Source of the DNA: CAILUG01 sp903844415
Lineage (GTDB): Bacteria; Pseudomonadota; Gammaproteobacteria; Pseudomonadales; Pseudohongiellaceae
Assembly (NCBI GenBank): GCA_947477655.1
Contig: CANJTS010000002.1
Coordinates: 317,440 to 381,439 of the forward strand
Direction of reading: 5' to 3'
DNA length: 64,000 bases
Shown here in pieces: positions 8,481 to 17,432 of this stretch (positions within the stretch are counted from its first letter, which is position 1; each line of letters starts with the position of its first letter). Under the pieces are notes generated by a model. It saw only the letters and a list, made by a program, of their open reading frames with translations. It did no database searches and had not been told where the DNA came from. A program made the translations under genes and the position numbers.

Positions 8481-9761
8481 ATGTTTATAACAAAAAAACA
8501 TCTATCACGACGCCATGTGTTGCGCGGCATGGGTGCCAGCATTGCACTGCCATTCATGGACGCGATGGTGCCCGCTGCTACTGCACAAACAGCGGCGAAT
8601 TTACGTCTGGGATTTGTATACGTGCCGCATGGTGCCGTGCATGACCGTTTTGTACCTGCTGCAACCGGCAAAGATTTTGAGATCACCAAAATTCTGGAAT
8701 CACTTACAGATTTTCGTGAACACATTACTATCGTCAGCGGTTTGCGCAATAAACCTGGTGAAAGCCCCGATCCTCACGCCATCAAAGCCGGCACTTGGTT
8801 GCGCTGTGTTGCACCCGAAGGCACTGCTAATCCCGAGGATGGTGTCAGTTGTGACCAGATGGCTGCGCGTATTCTTGGTACCCAAACACCATTTCCCTCG
8901 CTAGAAGTGTCTACTCTGGAAGGTGGCGCGGGTAGTTTTGCCTCTACAATTGCTTTCAAAACACCGGATCAGCCACTGCCTATGGAAGGTAATCCACGCA
9001 AGTTGTACTACCGTTTGTTCGGGCAGGGCGATACCAATCAGGAGCGTGCTGCAATATCCAGCGAAACCGGCAGCTTACTGGATTTTGTGCTGGCAGATGC
9101 CAACAGTCTCAACAAGCAATTAGGCGCGAATGACCGGGTGATGATGGATGAATACCTGCAATCTGTACGCGAAATCGAAATGCAAATGCAAAAACTAGCC
9201 GAACAGGATTTGTCGGGTGTTGAAATACCGGATGCTCCCGTTGGCACACCAGGTGCTTTCCCTGCTCATCTGGACTTAATGTACAGTCTGATGGCGCTGG
9301 CCTACCAAGCTGATCTCACGCGCGTAATTACTTTTATGTCGGACCGTGAAGTCAGTATGCGAACTTTCACACACATCGGTATCTCCGACGCTTTCCATCC
9401 TTTGTCGCATCATCAGAACGACCCTGCCAAGCTTGATCGACTGTCCACAGTACAAGCCTGGTATGCCTCAGCTTTTGGCAAGTTTGTAAAAACCTTGGCA
9501 GCAATGCCGGATGGAGACGGCTCGGTACTCGATCACTCCATGTTGCTGTACGGAAGCGGCATGGCCAACAGTAACCTACACAATAATGATCCTATACCAG
9601 CTGTCATTGTGGGACGCGGTGCTGGACGCCTCAAAGGTGGCCAACATTTAGCATTTGCGCAAGACACGCCGTTAGCTAACCTGATGCTGACCATGCTCGA
9701 CAAAGCCAACGTCGAAGTTGATCACTTTGGCGACAGCACCGGGTTACTTGCCGACCTGTAG
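8481..9761 (+). CDS. DUF1552-family Tat-exported protein
   Basis: 426 residues from the ATG at 8481, which has GGGGAG seven bases upstream. An in-frame ATG at 8463 lies ahead of that site. The N-terminus carries a twin-arginine motif (SRRHVLRG) and hydrophobic stretch ending near ATA-QT, so folded export with a cofactor is likely. The body has DUF1552 signatures: GFVYVPHGAVHDRF, SGLRNKPGESPDPHA, a central DRVMMDEYLQSVREIE helix and the C-terminal LLYGSGMANSNLHNNDPIP block. The family resembles the alkaline-phosphatase/sulfatase superfamily (DUF1501 relatives), but its reaction is unknown. It forms the usual pair with the DUF1592 gene just upstream. Confidence 0.88.
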   Translation: MFITKKHLSRRHVLRGMGASIALPFMDAMVPAATAQTAANLRLGFVYVPHGAVHDRFVPAATGKDFEITKILESLTDFREHITIVSGLRNKPGESPDPHAIKAGTWLRCVAPEGTANPEDGVSCDQMAARILGTQTPFPSLEVSTLEGGAGSFASTIAFKTPDQPLPMEGNPRKLYYRLFGQGDTNQERAAISSETGSLLDFVLADANSLNKQLGANDRVMMDEYLQSVREIEMQMQKLAEQDLSGVEIPDAPVGTPGAFPAHLDLMYSLMALAYQADLTRVITFMSDREVSMRTFTHIGISDAFHPLSHHQNDPAKLDRLSTVQAWYASAFGKFVKTLAAMPDGDGSVLDHSMLLYGSGMANSNLHNNDPIPAVIVGRGAGRLKGGQHLAFAQDTPLANLMLTMLDKANVEVDHFGDSTGLLADL

Positions 9762-9780
9762 ATTCTGAAACCGAATAGAG

Positions 9781-9818
9781 ACCGGAAACATTTTTGTACA
9801 GACAAAATTAAATCCGGT
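9781..9818 (+). terminator. Possible terminator after DUF1552 gene
   Basis: A nested hairpin: ACCGGA (9781-9786) pairs with TCCGGT (9813-9818), and inside it TTTTGT pairs with ACAAAA around an ACAG loop. A T/G-rich stretch follows. It lies 20 bases after the stop codon. The stem is interrupted by unpaired A-rich bases, so termination strength is uncertain. Confidence 0.4.
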
Positions 9819-9901
9819 TTGGTTTGTTGTGAAATTAAATGCGCTTGATTTTTTTATTTTTCCAAACTAAAAGTTGCCAGTTCAACAAGATTTTGACCAC
9901 T

Positions 9902-11413
9902 ATGAAAAAGAATTTTTTAAAATTTTTGACGCTTGCTGCTGTACTCACCACTCCTATCTTTTTTGCGCAAGATGTTTTTGCGCAAACAGTACCACCGCAA
10001 AGTCTTGTGCAGTTGGTCGAAGCACAAAAATTTGACGAGGCACTAAACCTAATTGCAGCTGGTACAGACATAAATATACCCTCTGTAGATGGCACTACTG
10101 CATTACATTGGGCAGCCCACTTTGGCAATGCAGCAGTCGCCCAGCGTTTGCTGCGTGCCGAAGCCGATGTGAATACTCGCAATGATTATGGATCCTCACC
10201 GCTGATGGAAGCTGCAACTGTGGGCGATGTTGAAATGTTGAAACTGTTGCTGGCTGCAGATGCTGATGTAAATGCTACCAATCCAGAAGGTCAAAGTGCC
10301 CTCATGGCAGTTGCCAGAACAGGTAACTTGGCAGCGGCCGAACTGTTGCTGCAACAGGGTGCCGAAATTAATATTGCCGAAAACTGGGGCGGACAAACGG
10401 CCCTGATGTGGGCTGCTGCACGCCAACAGCCCGCGATGGTACAACTGCTGCTGGCCAATGGCGCAGACCCCGACCAACGTGCCATTGACAGGGATTGGGA
10501 GCGCCGCGTCACTGCCGAACCCCGCGTAAAAGAAATGCTCACGGGTGGATTTACTGCATTGCTTTACGCAGTGCGCGAAGACTGTTTGGATTGTGTTAAA
10601 CAATTGCTTGCTGCAGGTGCGGATATAAATAAACCTGATCCTGATAACGTATCAGCCTTGGTTCTCGCCCTGCTCAACATGCGTTTTGATATTGCCAAAT
10701 ATTTAATCGAACAAGGAGCTGATGTTAACCAGTGGGATTATTGGGGCCGCACCCCACTTTATGCTGTGGCGGATACCAACATTTTGCCGGCCAGTGTGCG
10801 TGGAGATTTGCCACCGGTCCAAAATACCAAAGGCATAGAAGTTGCCCGCTTGTTACTGGAACGGGGTGCTAATCCTAACTATTTTCTGAAACTTTCAGTG
10901 CCGCCCCGAAACATTGTGAATGACCGTGGTGGTGACAATCCAGTGATGACCACTGGCTCAACCCCTTTGCAACGTGCCGCTTACGGTTGTGACATCGAGA
11001 TGATGCAGTTGTTACTGGAAAACGGTGCTGATCTGCAGTTGGCGAATGTCAATGGAGTTAGCCCAATGATTGCCCTGACGAATCCGGGTGGTAGCCGCAA
11101 CAGAAACAAATCAGAAGCGACAGTGATGCAGGGCCTTACAGTACTGATGGCCGCAGGTGCTGATATCAATCAACAGGGCGGTCTTAACGGGGAAACGCCG
11201 CTGCACACTACCGTACGATTAAACTGGCCGGAAGTGGTTAAATTTCTAGTCGCAAAAGGTGCTGATTTGAACGCAAAAGACAAACGTGGGCTGATCCCTT
11301 TAGACTACGCCACCGGCAAAGCAGACAGTCAGTCATTTGGTAATTTCAATGTGGTAGGAGAATTACCCGAGATGACTGTTCTGATTCAGGAGTTGATGGC
11401 AGCCAAACAATAA
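9902..11413 (+). CDS. Exported ankyrin-repeat protein
   Basis: 503 residues from the ATG at 9902, which starts directly at a signal peptide (MKKNFLKFLTLAAVL, cleavage near VFA-QT). The frame could extend to 9839, but that would put 21 residues in front of the signal. About nine to ten ankyrin units cover the rest, with repeated G-TALHWAA, LLLAADADVNA and A-GADIN-type motifs. A less regular insert lies around residues 150-170. The last unit ends in KDKRGLIPLDYA. It is a periplasmic protein-binding scaffold by family. Exported ankyrin proteins are often found next to DUF1592/DUF1552 pairs, so it may organise that complex. It is followed at once by a strong terminator. Confidence 0.88.
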   Translation: MKKNFLKFLTLAAVLTTPIFFAQDVFAQTVPPQSLVQLVEAQKFDEALNLIAAGTDINIPSVDGTTALHWAAHFGNAAVAQRLLRAEADVNTRNDYGSSPLMEAATVGDVEMLKLLLAADADVNATNPEGQSALMAVARTGNLAAAELLLQQGAEINIAENWGGQTALMWAAARQQPAMVQLLLANGADPDQRAIDRDWERRVTAEPRVKEMLTGGFTALLYAVREDCLDCVKQLLAAGADINKPDPDNVSALVLALLNMRFDIAKYLIEQGADVNQWDYWGRTPLYAVADTNILPASVRGDLPPVQNTKGIEVARLLLERGANPNYFLKLSVPPRNIVNDRGGDNPVMTTGSTPLQRAAYGCDIEMMQLLLENGADLQLANVNGVSPMIALTNPGGSRNRNKSEATVMQGLTVLMAAGADINQQGGLNGETPLHTTVRLNWPEVVKFLVAKGADLNAKDKRGLIPLDYATGKADSQSFGNFNVVGELPEMTVLIQELMAAKQ

Positions 11414-11431
11414 CAATCAATCAAGTTGACT

Positions 11432-11460
11432 AAGGGGTAGTCAAGTGACTGCCCCTTTTT
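11432..11460 (+). terminator. Rho-independent terminator after ankyrin gene
   Basis: AAGGGGTAGTCA pairs with TGACTGCCCCTT around a two-base AG spacer (one G-U pair), followed by further Ts. It lies 18 bases after the ankyrin stop. A GTG at 11445 sits inside this hairpin, which argues against its use as the start of the next gene. Confidence 0.85.
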
Positions 11461-11489
11461 GTTTGTGGAGTATGCAGGTAGTGATTGAT

Positions 11490-12104
11490 ATGACAGACGA
11501 AAATAGCCGAGCAATGTTGTTTGCAGGCTTGGCCGCTACTTTGACCCAAAACGGATTTGTCGTGCTAGACAATATATTTCCGACCACGGTTGCTGATTCG
11601 CTGCGTTATGAATGTCGTAAGCAGAGTATGGAATCTTTCAAACCGGCGGGTACCGGCAGAAATAGTAAGCACCAAGTGGATGAACAAGTTAGAGGTGATG
11701 CAATCGGCTGGATAACAGCAGCCACCCCGTCTTGTAGTGCTTATCTACAGTTTATGGAACAACTTCGTGCCGTGTTAAATCAAGTTATGTACCTAGGTTT
11801 ATTGGATTACGAGTGTCATTTCGCTCACTATGCTCCGGGCGCTTTTTATAAAAAACACGTAGATGCATTTGTTGGAGAGCGCAATCGTGCCCTTTCCACA
11901 ATTTATTATTTGAATCCTGACTGGTCGTCAGCAGATGCAGGAGAATTGGTGCTGTATACACCAGATGGTTTGCAAAAAATTGCTACAGTATTACCTACGT
12001 TCAATCGTATGGTGATTTTTTTATCGGAACAGTTTCCGCACGAAGTCTTACCAACCCAATGCTCCCGATACAGTCTCACAGGCTGGTTCAGAGTGAAGTC
12101 ATAG
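11490..12104 (+). CDS. 2-oxoglutarate/Fe(II)-dependent oxygenase
   Basis: 204 residues from the ATG at 11490. The frame also has ATG 11472, whose GGAG is only one base away, and GTG 11445, which lies inside the preceding terminator. The double-stranded beta-helix core shows HVD (in FYKKHVDAF) and a distal His (in QFPHEVLPT) as Fe ligands. Arg in RYSLTGWFR probably binds 2-oxoglutarate. The TIYYLNPDW strand and AGELVLY are typical of prolyl-4-hydroxylase-like enzymes. There is no signal peptide, so it is cytoplasmic, unlike its upstream neighbours. The substrate may be a protein or small molecule and is unknown. Confidence 0.85.
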   Translation: MTDENSRAMLFAGLAATLTQNGFVVLDNIFPTTVADSLRYECRKQSMESFKPAGTGRNSKHQVDEQVRGDAIGWITAATPSCSAYLQFMEQLRAVLNQVMYLGLLDYECHFAHYAPGAFYKKHVDAFVGERNRALSTIYYLNPDWSSADAGELVLYTPDGLQKIATVLPTFNRMVIFLSEQFPHEVLPTQCSRYSLTGWFRVKS

Positions 12105-12157
12105 GTTTAGCCCATGTGTAATGCGAGTGGATTGTTTTTTTATGAAGTATTTTTAAA

Positions 12158-12172
12158 TTTGTAAATTACAAA
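12158..12172. promoter_or_regulatory. AT-rich palindrome upstream of rsuA
   Basis: TTTGTAA-A-TTACAAA is a perfect 7-1-7 palindrome in the 188-bp gap between the oxygenase gene and rsuA. It has the shape of an operator. No regulator gene is adjacent. Confidence 0.35.
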
Positions 12173-12292
12173 CACGTCGCTATCAACTATGACCCGTCAA
12201 ATTCAAACAGAGCCACTTACGTTTTTTCCAACAGTTTTACTTGTACAAGGTTAAAATGCTTTTTTCTTAACCACCAAATCCAGCAGTAAAAC

Positions 12293-13006
12293 ATGAAGTT
12301 AATTACCTCTCCCCAGATTATGCGGCTTGATCGCTTTGTCAGCCACAGCGCCACCTTGTCACGTTCGCAAGTAAAAAGATTATTACACGCAGACCAGATT
12401 GATATTGATGGGGTTATCGAGCGTGATCCAGGTGTCATGGTGAGCGAAGACAACAAAGTATCGCTACAGGGGAAAATATTATGCTGGCCCAGGCCACATT
12501 ATGTGATGCTGAACAAACCGGCGGGCTATATTTGTTCAACTGAAGACGCCGGTTATCCAGTTGTCTCCAGTTTAATTGAGCAGCCCTGGGGCGCAGCTCT
12601 CCACAGTGCCGGTCGTCTTGATGTCGATACTACGGGTCTGGTTTTACTTACCAGCGATGGTGACTGGAGCCATGCGCTGACCAGTCCACGCCGTAGCTGC
12701 TTAAAAACCTATCTAGTGGGTTTGAAACATCCGCTGTCTGTAGACATAACTCAGCGTTTTGCTGAAGGACTGATGCTCAACGGTGAGAACAAACTTACAC
12801 TGCCCGCGCAATTTGTTGTGCTTGGTACTCACACCGCACGAGTGAGTGTTCAGGAGGGGCGTTATCATCAAGTCAAACGTATGTTCGCAGCGTGCAGCAA
12901 TCGCGTATTAACCCTACACAGGGAAAGCATTGGCAACATTACACTCGATCCTGAGCTGTTACCCGGTGCATGGCGCGAGCTCACCCCTACAGAAGTGGAG
13001 AATTAG
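12293..13006 (+). CDS. rsuA: 16S rRNA pseudouridine synthase RsuA
   Basis: An N-terminal S4 RNA-binding domain (MRLDRFVSHSATLSRSQVKRL) is followed by the RsuA-type catalytic domain with YVMLNKPAGYICST, the catalytic Asp in GRLDVDTTGL, and the EGRYHQVKRMFAA motif. The family makes pseudouridine at 16S rRNA position 516 (E. coli numbering). The protein aligns end to end with E. coli RsuA. The ATG at 12320 matches the family N-terminus exactly (MRLDRF), while the ATG at 12293 adds nine residues. Neither has a strong ribosome site. The next gene starts four bases after the stop, so the two rRNA-modifying genes probably form an operon. Confidence 0.93.
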   Translation: MKLITSPQIMRLDRFVSHSATLSRSQVKRLLHADQIDIDGVIERDPGVMVSEDNKVSLQGKILCWPRPHYVMLNKPAGYICSTEDAGYPVVSSLIEQPWGAALHSAGRLDVDTTGLVLLTSDGDWSHALTSPRRSCLKTYLVGLKHPLSVDITQRFAEGLMLNGENKLTLPAQFVVLGTHTARVSVQEGRYHQVKRMFAACSNRVLTLHRESIGNITLDPELLPGAWRELTPTEVEN

Positions 13007-13010
13007 GCAT

Positions 13011-14072
13011 ATGAGTGATAACGCTCTGCAAGAATTATTGCAGCATTACATGGATATGGATGCTTCTGCACTGACCCTACCTACGCTGATTGTGCTGGAT
13101 GAAAATGCTGGAGAACTGCCCGCTAATCCTTTCCAGGATGTGTTGACGCTGACTAACCGTATAGATGTTTGTAACACTTTAAGACAGTTGCAATGGCCTT
13201 GTGAATTCAACGATTTTGTATTTGATAGCAATATGAAGGCCGGACGGCAACGCGCTCTTTATCGTATTTCCAAGGAAAAACTTGTTGTTGAACATGTGCT
13301 GCAATCGTTGTGGCACTTGTTGCCTGTAGGTGGTGAGCTGTATTGCGCTGGTTATAAAAATGAAGGTATCAAGACTTTTGCCAAACGTATAGTGGAGGCA
13401 TGGGACTGTGCTATGACTTTGGAACGCGGTAGGGGCAATTTACATATCTATCGTTTTACTAAAGCCACGACTACAACAATTGCTCTCAATGACAGCGATT
13501 ACCATGCCCTACACAAAATTGCAGATTGGCAAGGAAATCCGGTGTTTTCCAAACCAGGCGTGTTTGCTTGGGATCGATTGGATGAAGGCAGCAACTTTTT
13601 GCTTGAGCATCTGCCAGATTTCTTGCGCAAGTATGACCATACTCGTCAAAAGGCGCTGGATCTTGGTTGTGGTTATGGATTACTGACTCTCGCTCTCTTG
13701 CAAGCGGGTTGTCAGCATGTGGTGGCTACTGACAACAATGCAGCGGCCTTATTGGCTTGTAATTTTAGTTTGCAACAAGGTTCTTATGCGCAGCAAGCGA
13801 CTGTTGTGGCTGCTGACTGTGGTGACATAGTCACAGATGGAAAATTTGACCTGCTAGTGTGTAACCCGCCTTTCCATCAGGGCTTTGGTGTAGAGCAAGA
13901 TATGACTGATCGTTTTCTGCAGGCTGCCAAACGGCTACTCAATAAACGCGGGCGGGCATTTTTCGTGGTAAACACATTTATTCCACTAGAACGAAAAGCA
14001 AAGGCATTGTTCTCTGAAGTTCATACAGTAGCTGACAATCGCCGTTACAAACTGGTGGTATTGCAAAAATAA
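13011..14072 (+). CDS. RsmC/RlmG-type rRNA guanine-N2 methyltransferase
   Basis: 353 residues from ATG 13011 (GGAG 10 bases upstream). An N-terminal pseudo-methyltransferase half (about residues 1-160) is followed by a class I SAM domain with LDLGCGYGLLTLAL (SAM-binding motif I), ATDNNAAALLAC and the NPPFHQGFG motif that marks guanine-N2 methyltransferases of small and large rRNA. RsmC modifies 16S G1207 and RlmG 23S G1835, and both have this two-domain plan. The length is closer to RsmC (343) than RlmG (378). I do not assign the target. It is directly downstream of rsuA. Confidence 0.85.
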   Translation: MSDNALQELLQHYMDMDASALTLPTLIVLDENAGELPANPFQDVLTLTNRIDVCNTLRQLQWPCEFNDFVFDSNMKAGRQRALYRISKEKLVVEHVLQSLWHLLPVGGELYCAGYKNEGIKTFAKRIVEAWDCAMTLERGRGNLHIYRFTKATTTTIALNDSDYHALHKIADWQGNPVFSKPGVFAWDRLDEGSNFLLEHLPDFLRKYDHTRQKALDLGCGYGLLTLALLQAGCQHVVATDNNAAALLACNFSLQQGSYAQQATVVAADCGDIVTDGKFDLLVCNPPFHQGFGVEQDMTDRFLQAAKRLLNKRGRAFFVVNTFIPLERKAKALFSEVHTVADNRRYKLVVLQK

Positions 14073-14115
14073 ATATTTTAGAACAAATTGCGAGTTCTCA
14101 ATTGAGGTCTTAGTC

Positions 14116-15633
14116 ATGAAAAAATACATTGCTGTTGCTTCTGCTGGGTTGGTAATGCTGATGTTTGCCTTACCTGTTTTTGCCGCGACTTGTACAAGCC
14201 TGAGTTCATTGACACTTGCTAACACCACTATTGTTAGTGCCGAGCTTGTGAACGCCGGTGCATTCTCGTTACCGGTACCGGCAGGTGGTCGTTCTGATGC
14301 TGCTAATGCGTTTGCCGATTTGCCTGCCTTTTGCCGGGTGTTAGCAACAATTAAACCTAGCAGTGATTCGGATATCAAGATTGAAGTATGGTTGCCCGCA
14401 AACGACTGGAATGGAAAATTTCAAGGGGTAGGTAACGGGGCATGGCTAGGGTCAATTTCAACTGCAGCGTTGGCCGATGCTCTGCGCCATGGTTACGCTA
14501 CGGCTAGCACCGACACAGGACATACTGGGGGGAGCGCGAGTTTCGCACTTGGACACCCGGAAAAAATTATCGATTATGGTTACCGTGCAGTGCACGAAAT
14601 GACACTTGCAGCCAAAGCGCTCACCACAGCTTTTTATGAGAAAGATGCTCAATTTTCTTACTTTGTGGGGTGTTCTGCTGGAGGCAAACAGGCTATGAAA
14701 GAAGTTCAGATGTTCCCTGCCGACTATGACGGGGTTGTCGCTGGTTCGCCAGGTCTAAACTGGTCTGGACGTGCGTTGCAAACTATTTGGGTAGGTCAGG
14801 CGGTAAGAACTTCGGCAGATAGTGCCATCCCCCGCGAAAAATTTGCTGCACTAAACGCGGCAGCACTGGCAGCGTGTGATGGCAATGATGGTGTTATGGA
14901 CGCTGTTATCGAGAACCCACTACAGTGCCACTTCGATCCTGTAGTCTTGCAGTGTGCGGGAGCAGATTCACTTGCCTGTCTCACTGCTGCGCAAGTAGAA
15001 ACAGCCCGTAAGATTTACGCACCAGTAACCAACAGCCGTACCCAACAAGTACAAGTTGCGGGCCTGTCGCCAGGCAGTGAATTAGGTTGGTCTACGATGG
15101 CAGGGGCACAGCCTTTTCCGCCAGGCGTGGACTTGTTTAAGTACGTTGTGTTTGGCGATGCCGAGTGGGACTTCACCACTTTGAATTGGGACAGCGATAT
15201 CGACACTACCGTGAATGCCAGTGTCGATATGGATGCGATGAATCCAGACTTACAAGCGTACTTCGATCGCGGTGGAAAAATTATTTCTTATCATGGTTGG
15301 GCGGATCCGCAAATCTCACCCGGCAGTACAGTTGCGTATTATCAGACAGTACTCGAACACATGGGAGGCAGCAGTAAAGTTCAAGAAAACTATCGGTTGT
15401 TTATGGTGCCAGGAATGAATCATTGCGGCGGCGGCACGGGAACCAATACTTTCGACATGCTTACCGCGCTGGAAAATTGGGTTGAACATCAGCAGACTCC
15501 AAACCAAATCAACGCTGCTCTTGAGGTCGATGCACTTACCATACGCACACGACCACTTTGTTCCTTTCCCCAACAAGCAACCTACAACGGGGCAGGCAGT
15601 ACTGATGAAGCAATAAATTTCAGCTGCCAATAA
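14116..15633 (+). CDS. Tannase/feruloyl esterase-family hydrolase, exported
   Basis: 505 residues with a signal peptide (hydrophobic residues 5-22, cleavage near VFA-AT). It carries the CS-D-HC arrangement of the tannase/feruloyl esterase family: Cys186-Ser187 in GCSAGGKQA (nucleophile and disulfide partner), the Asp in YHGWADPQISP, and His-Cys in PGMNHCGGG. A lid-like insert rich in Cys lies between residues 250 and 300. The family hydrolyses esters of phenolic acids such as gallate, ferulate or related compounds. A GAGG ribosome site precedes the start. The aromatic-catabolic gene ligJ is 5 kb away, which fits use of plant phenolics. The exact substrate is inferred. Confidence 0.88.
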   Translation: MKKYIAVASAGLVMLMFALPVFAATCTSLSSLTLANTTIVSAELVNAGAFSLPVPAGGRSDAANAFADLPAFCRVLATIKPSSDSDIKIEVWLPANDWNGKFQGVGNGAWLGSISTAALADALRHGYATASTDTGHTGGSASFALGHPEKIIDYGYRAVHEMTLAAKALTTAFYEKDAQFSYFVGCSAGGKQAMKEVQMFPADYDGVVAGSPGLNWSGRALQTIWVGQAVRTSADSAIPREKFAALNAAALAACDGNDGVMDAVIENPLQCHFDPVVLQCAGADSLACLTAAQVETARKIYAPVTNSRTQQVQVAGLSPGSELGWSTMAGAQPFPPGVDLFKYVVFGDAEWDFTTLNWDSDIDTTVNASVDMDAMNPDLQAYFDRGGKIISYHGWADPQISPGSTVAYYQTVLEHMGGSSKVQENYRLFMVPGMNHCGGGTGTNTFDMLTALENWVEHQQTPNQINAALEVDALTIRTRPLCSFPQQATYNGAGSTDEAINFSCQ

Positions 15634-15694
15634 AAATATTAGAAATTTTGATGTTCCTGCGAATAATATTTAACTGAGGTTTGATGTTACTAAT

Positions 15695-17380
15695 ATGCAT
15701 GTTGGTCAACAGGAAAAAAATTCACAATATTTTCGTCCACGTTTACTTACTGCCCTGCGTGGTTATAACCGCAGTCGTTTTACCTCGGACATTACAGCAG
15801 GTATCACGGTTGGGGTGATTGCTTTGCCGCTGGCCATTGCGTTTGCGATTGCCTCAGGTGCCAAACCAGAAGCAGGTATCTTTACTGCCATTATTGCCGG
15901 TTTCATCATTTCCGCACTTGGGGGGTCAAGGGTGCAGATCAGTGGACCCACTGGCGCTTTCATCGTTATTGTATACGGCATCATCACGCAGTACGGTTAC
16001 GCTAATCTACTCATTTGCACCATCATGGCAGGGTGTATGTTGTTTATAATGGGTCTATTGCGGCTTGGTTCACTTATCAAATTTTTTCCGCGCCCACTCA
16101 TCATCGGGTTTACCAGTGGTATTGCTGTACTGATCATTTTTAGTCAGGTGAAGGATTTTTTAGGTCTTGAAACCGAAGCACTTCCTGCCGAATTTTTCGC
16201 CAAATGCGCTGCGCTTTTTCAAGGCTTTCCCACTTTTGATTTGGTCACCTTTTTGTTGGCATCTGCTTCGGTGTTGTTGCTCTGGTTTTATCCGACTGCT
16301 TGGTCACAAAAACTGCCCGCACCTATTATCACATTGATCCTTGGTTCTTTGGTCGTGGCTATTTTCAAGCTGCCGGTGGAGACCATTGGTACTCGTTTTG
16401 GTGGTATTGCACAAGGATGGCCGGCGTTTGATGTTCCAGAATTTAACCTCTCCACGCTGCGTTATCTGATGTCGCCCGCAATGACTATAGCTCTGCTTGG
16501 TGCGATCGAATCCTTATTTTCGGCGGCAGTAGCAGACGGCATGATTGATGATAAGCACGATCCGAATCAAGAGCTAATTGCACAAGGCATTGCAAACATT
16601 ATTACACCATTTTTTGGTGGTTTACCTGCTACCGGAGCCATAGCACGCACGGCGGCTAATGTCCGTTGTGGCGCTAGCAGTCCTATCTCTGGCATGGTGC
16701 ACGCGCTCACTTTACTCATTATCGTGATGCTTGCTGCTCCACTTGCTCAACACATTCCACTTGCCACGCTGGCAGCAATATTACTCATTGTCGCCATTAA
16801 TATGGGAGAGTGGCGCAGCCTTACAAATTTAGAGTTATATCCAAAAAGTGATAGTGCGGTATTGGTTATTACCTTCTTGTTTACAGTAATTTTTGATCTG
16901 ACTGTGGCCGTTGAATTCGGCATGTTAGTAGCCATCTTTCTCTTCATCAGACGTATCACAGTGCTTACTCATGTCAGCGTGGTTGATGAACCTCTATTAG
17001 AAGAAGATAGCGTCGGGAGAGTGCAGAGCATTCTTATACCTGAGGGCGTATTGATCTACCGAATTTTTGGGGCCATGTTTTTTGGTGTGGCGGACAAACT
17101 GGAAACTGTTCTGGATAGTCTCCATTCTGATCTTGAAATATTGATACTTAAGATGAATGAGGTCATTAGTATCGATGCCACAGCCCTGCACACACTGGAG
17201 CTGTTACAAACCAAATTACGCAATCATAAAAAACATTTAATTTTGTGTGGCCCTCATACTCAACCTTATGCGCTCTTGTTTAAGGTGGGCTTCTTAAAAA
17301 AAATTGGTGAAGAAAATGTTACAGCGAACATACAAGAAGCGTTGTCACGCGCGCGCGAAATTCAAAGGTCTACTGGTTAA
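15695..17380 (+). CDS. SulP-family anion transporter with STAS domain
   Basis: 561 residues. About ten to twelve membrane segments cover residues 25-420, with the GITVGVIALPLAIAFAIASG signature and GGSRVQISGPTGAF of SulP/SLC26 carriers. The cytoplasmic STAS domain (about 445-555) has ILKMNEVISIDATALHTLE. Members move sulfate, bicarbonate or other oxyanions with Na+ or H+. The substrate cannot be read from the sequence. It is convergent with modC, and since both molybdate and sulfate are oxyanions the neighbourhood may reflect a link, but this is only inference. Confidence 0.92.
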   Translation: MHVGQQEKNSQYFRPRLLTALRGYNRSRFTSDITAGITVGVIALPLAIAFAIASGAKPEAGIFTAIIAGFIISALGGSRVQISGPTGAFIVIVYGIITQYGYANLLICTIMAGCMLFIMGLLRLGSLIKFFPRPLIIGFTSGIAVLIIFSQVKDFLGLETEALPAEFFAKCAALFQGFPTFDLVTFLLASASVLLLWFYPTAWSQKLPAPIITLILGSLVVAIFKLPVETIGTRFGGIAQGWPAFDVPEFNLSTLRYLMSPAMTIALLGAIESLFSAAVADGMIDDKHDPNQELIAQGIANIITPFFGGLPATGAIARTAANVRCGASSPISGMVHALTLLIIVMLAAPLAQHIPLATLAAILLIVAINMGEWRSLTNLELYPKSDSAVLVITFLFTVIFDLTVAVEFGMLVAIFLFIRRITVLTHVSVVDEPLLEEDSVGRVQSILIPEGVLIYRIFGAMFFGVADKLETVLDSLHSDLEILILKMNEVISIDATALHTLELLQTKLRNHKKHLILCGPHTQPYALLFKVGFLKKIGEENVTANIQEALSRAREIQRSTG

Positions 17381-17432
17381 CATTTATTGGTAGTAAAACT
17401 TTATTGTAAAGATGCAGATTTGATGCTGAATT

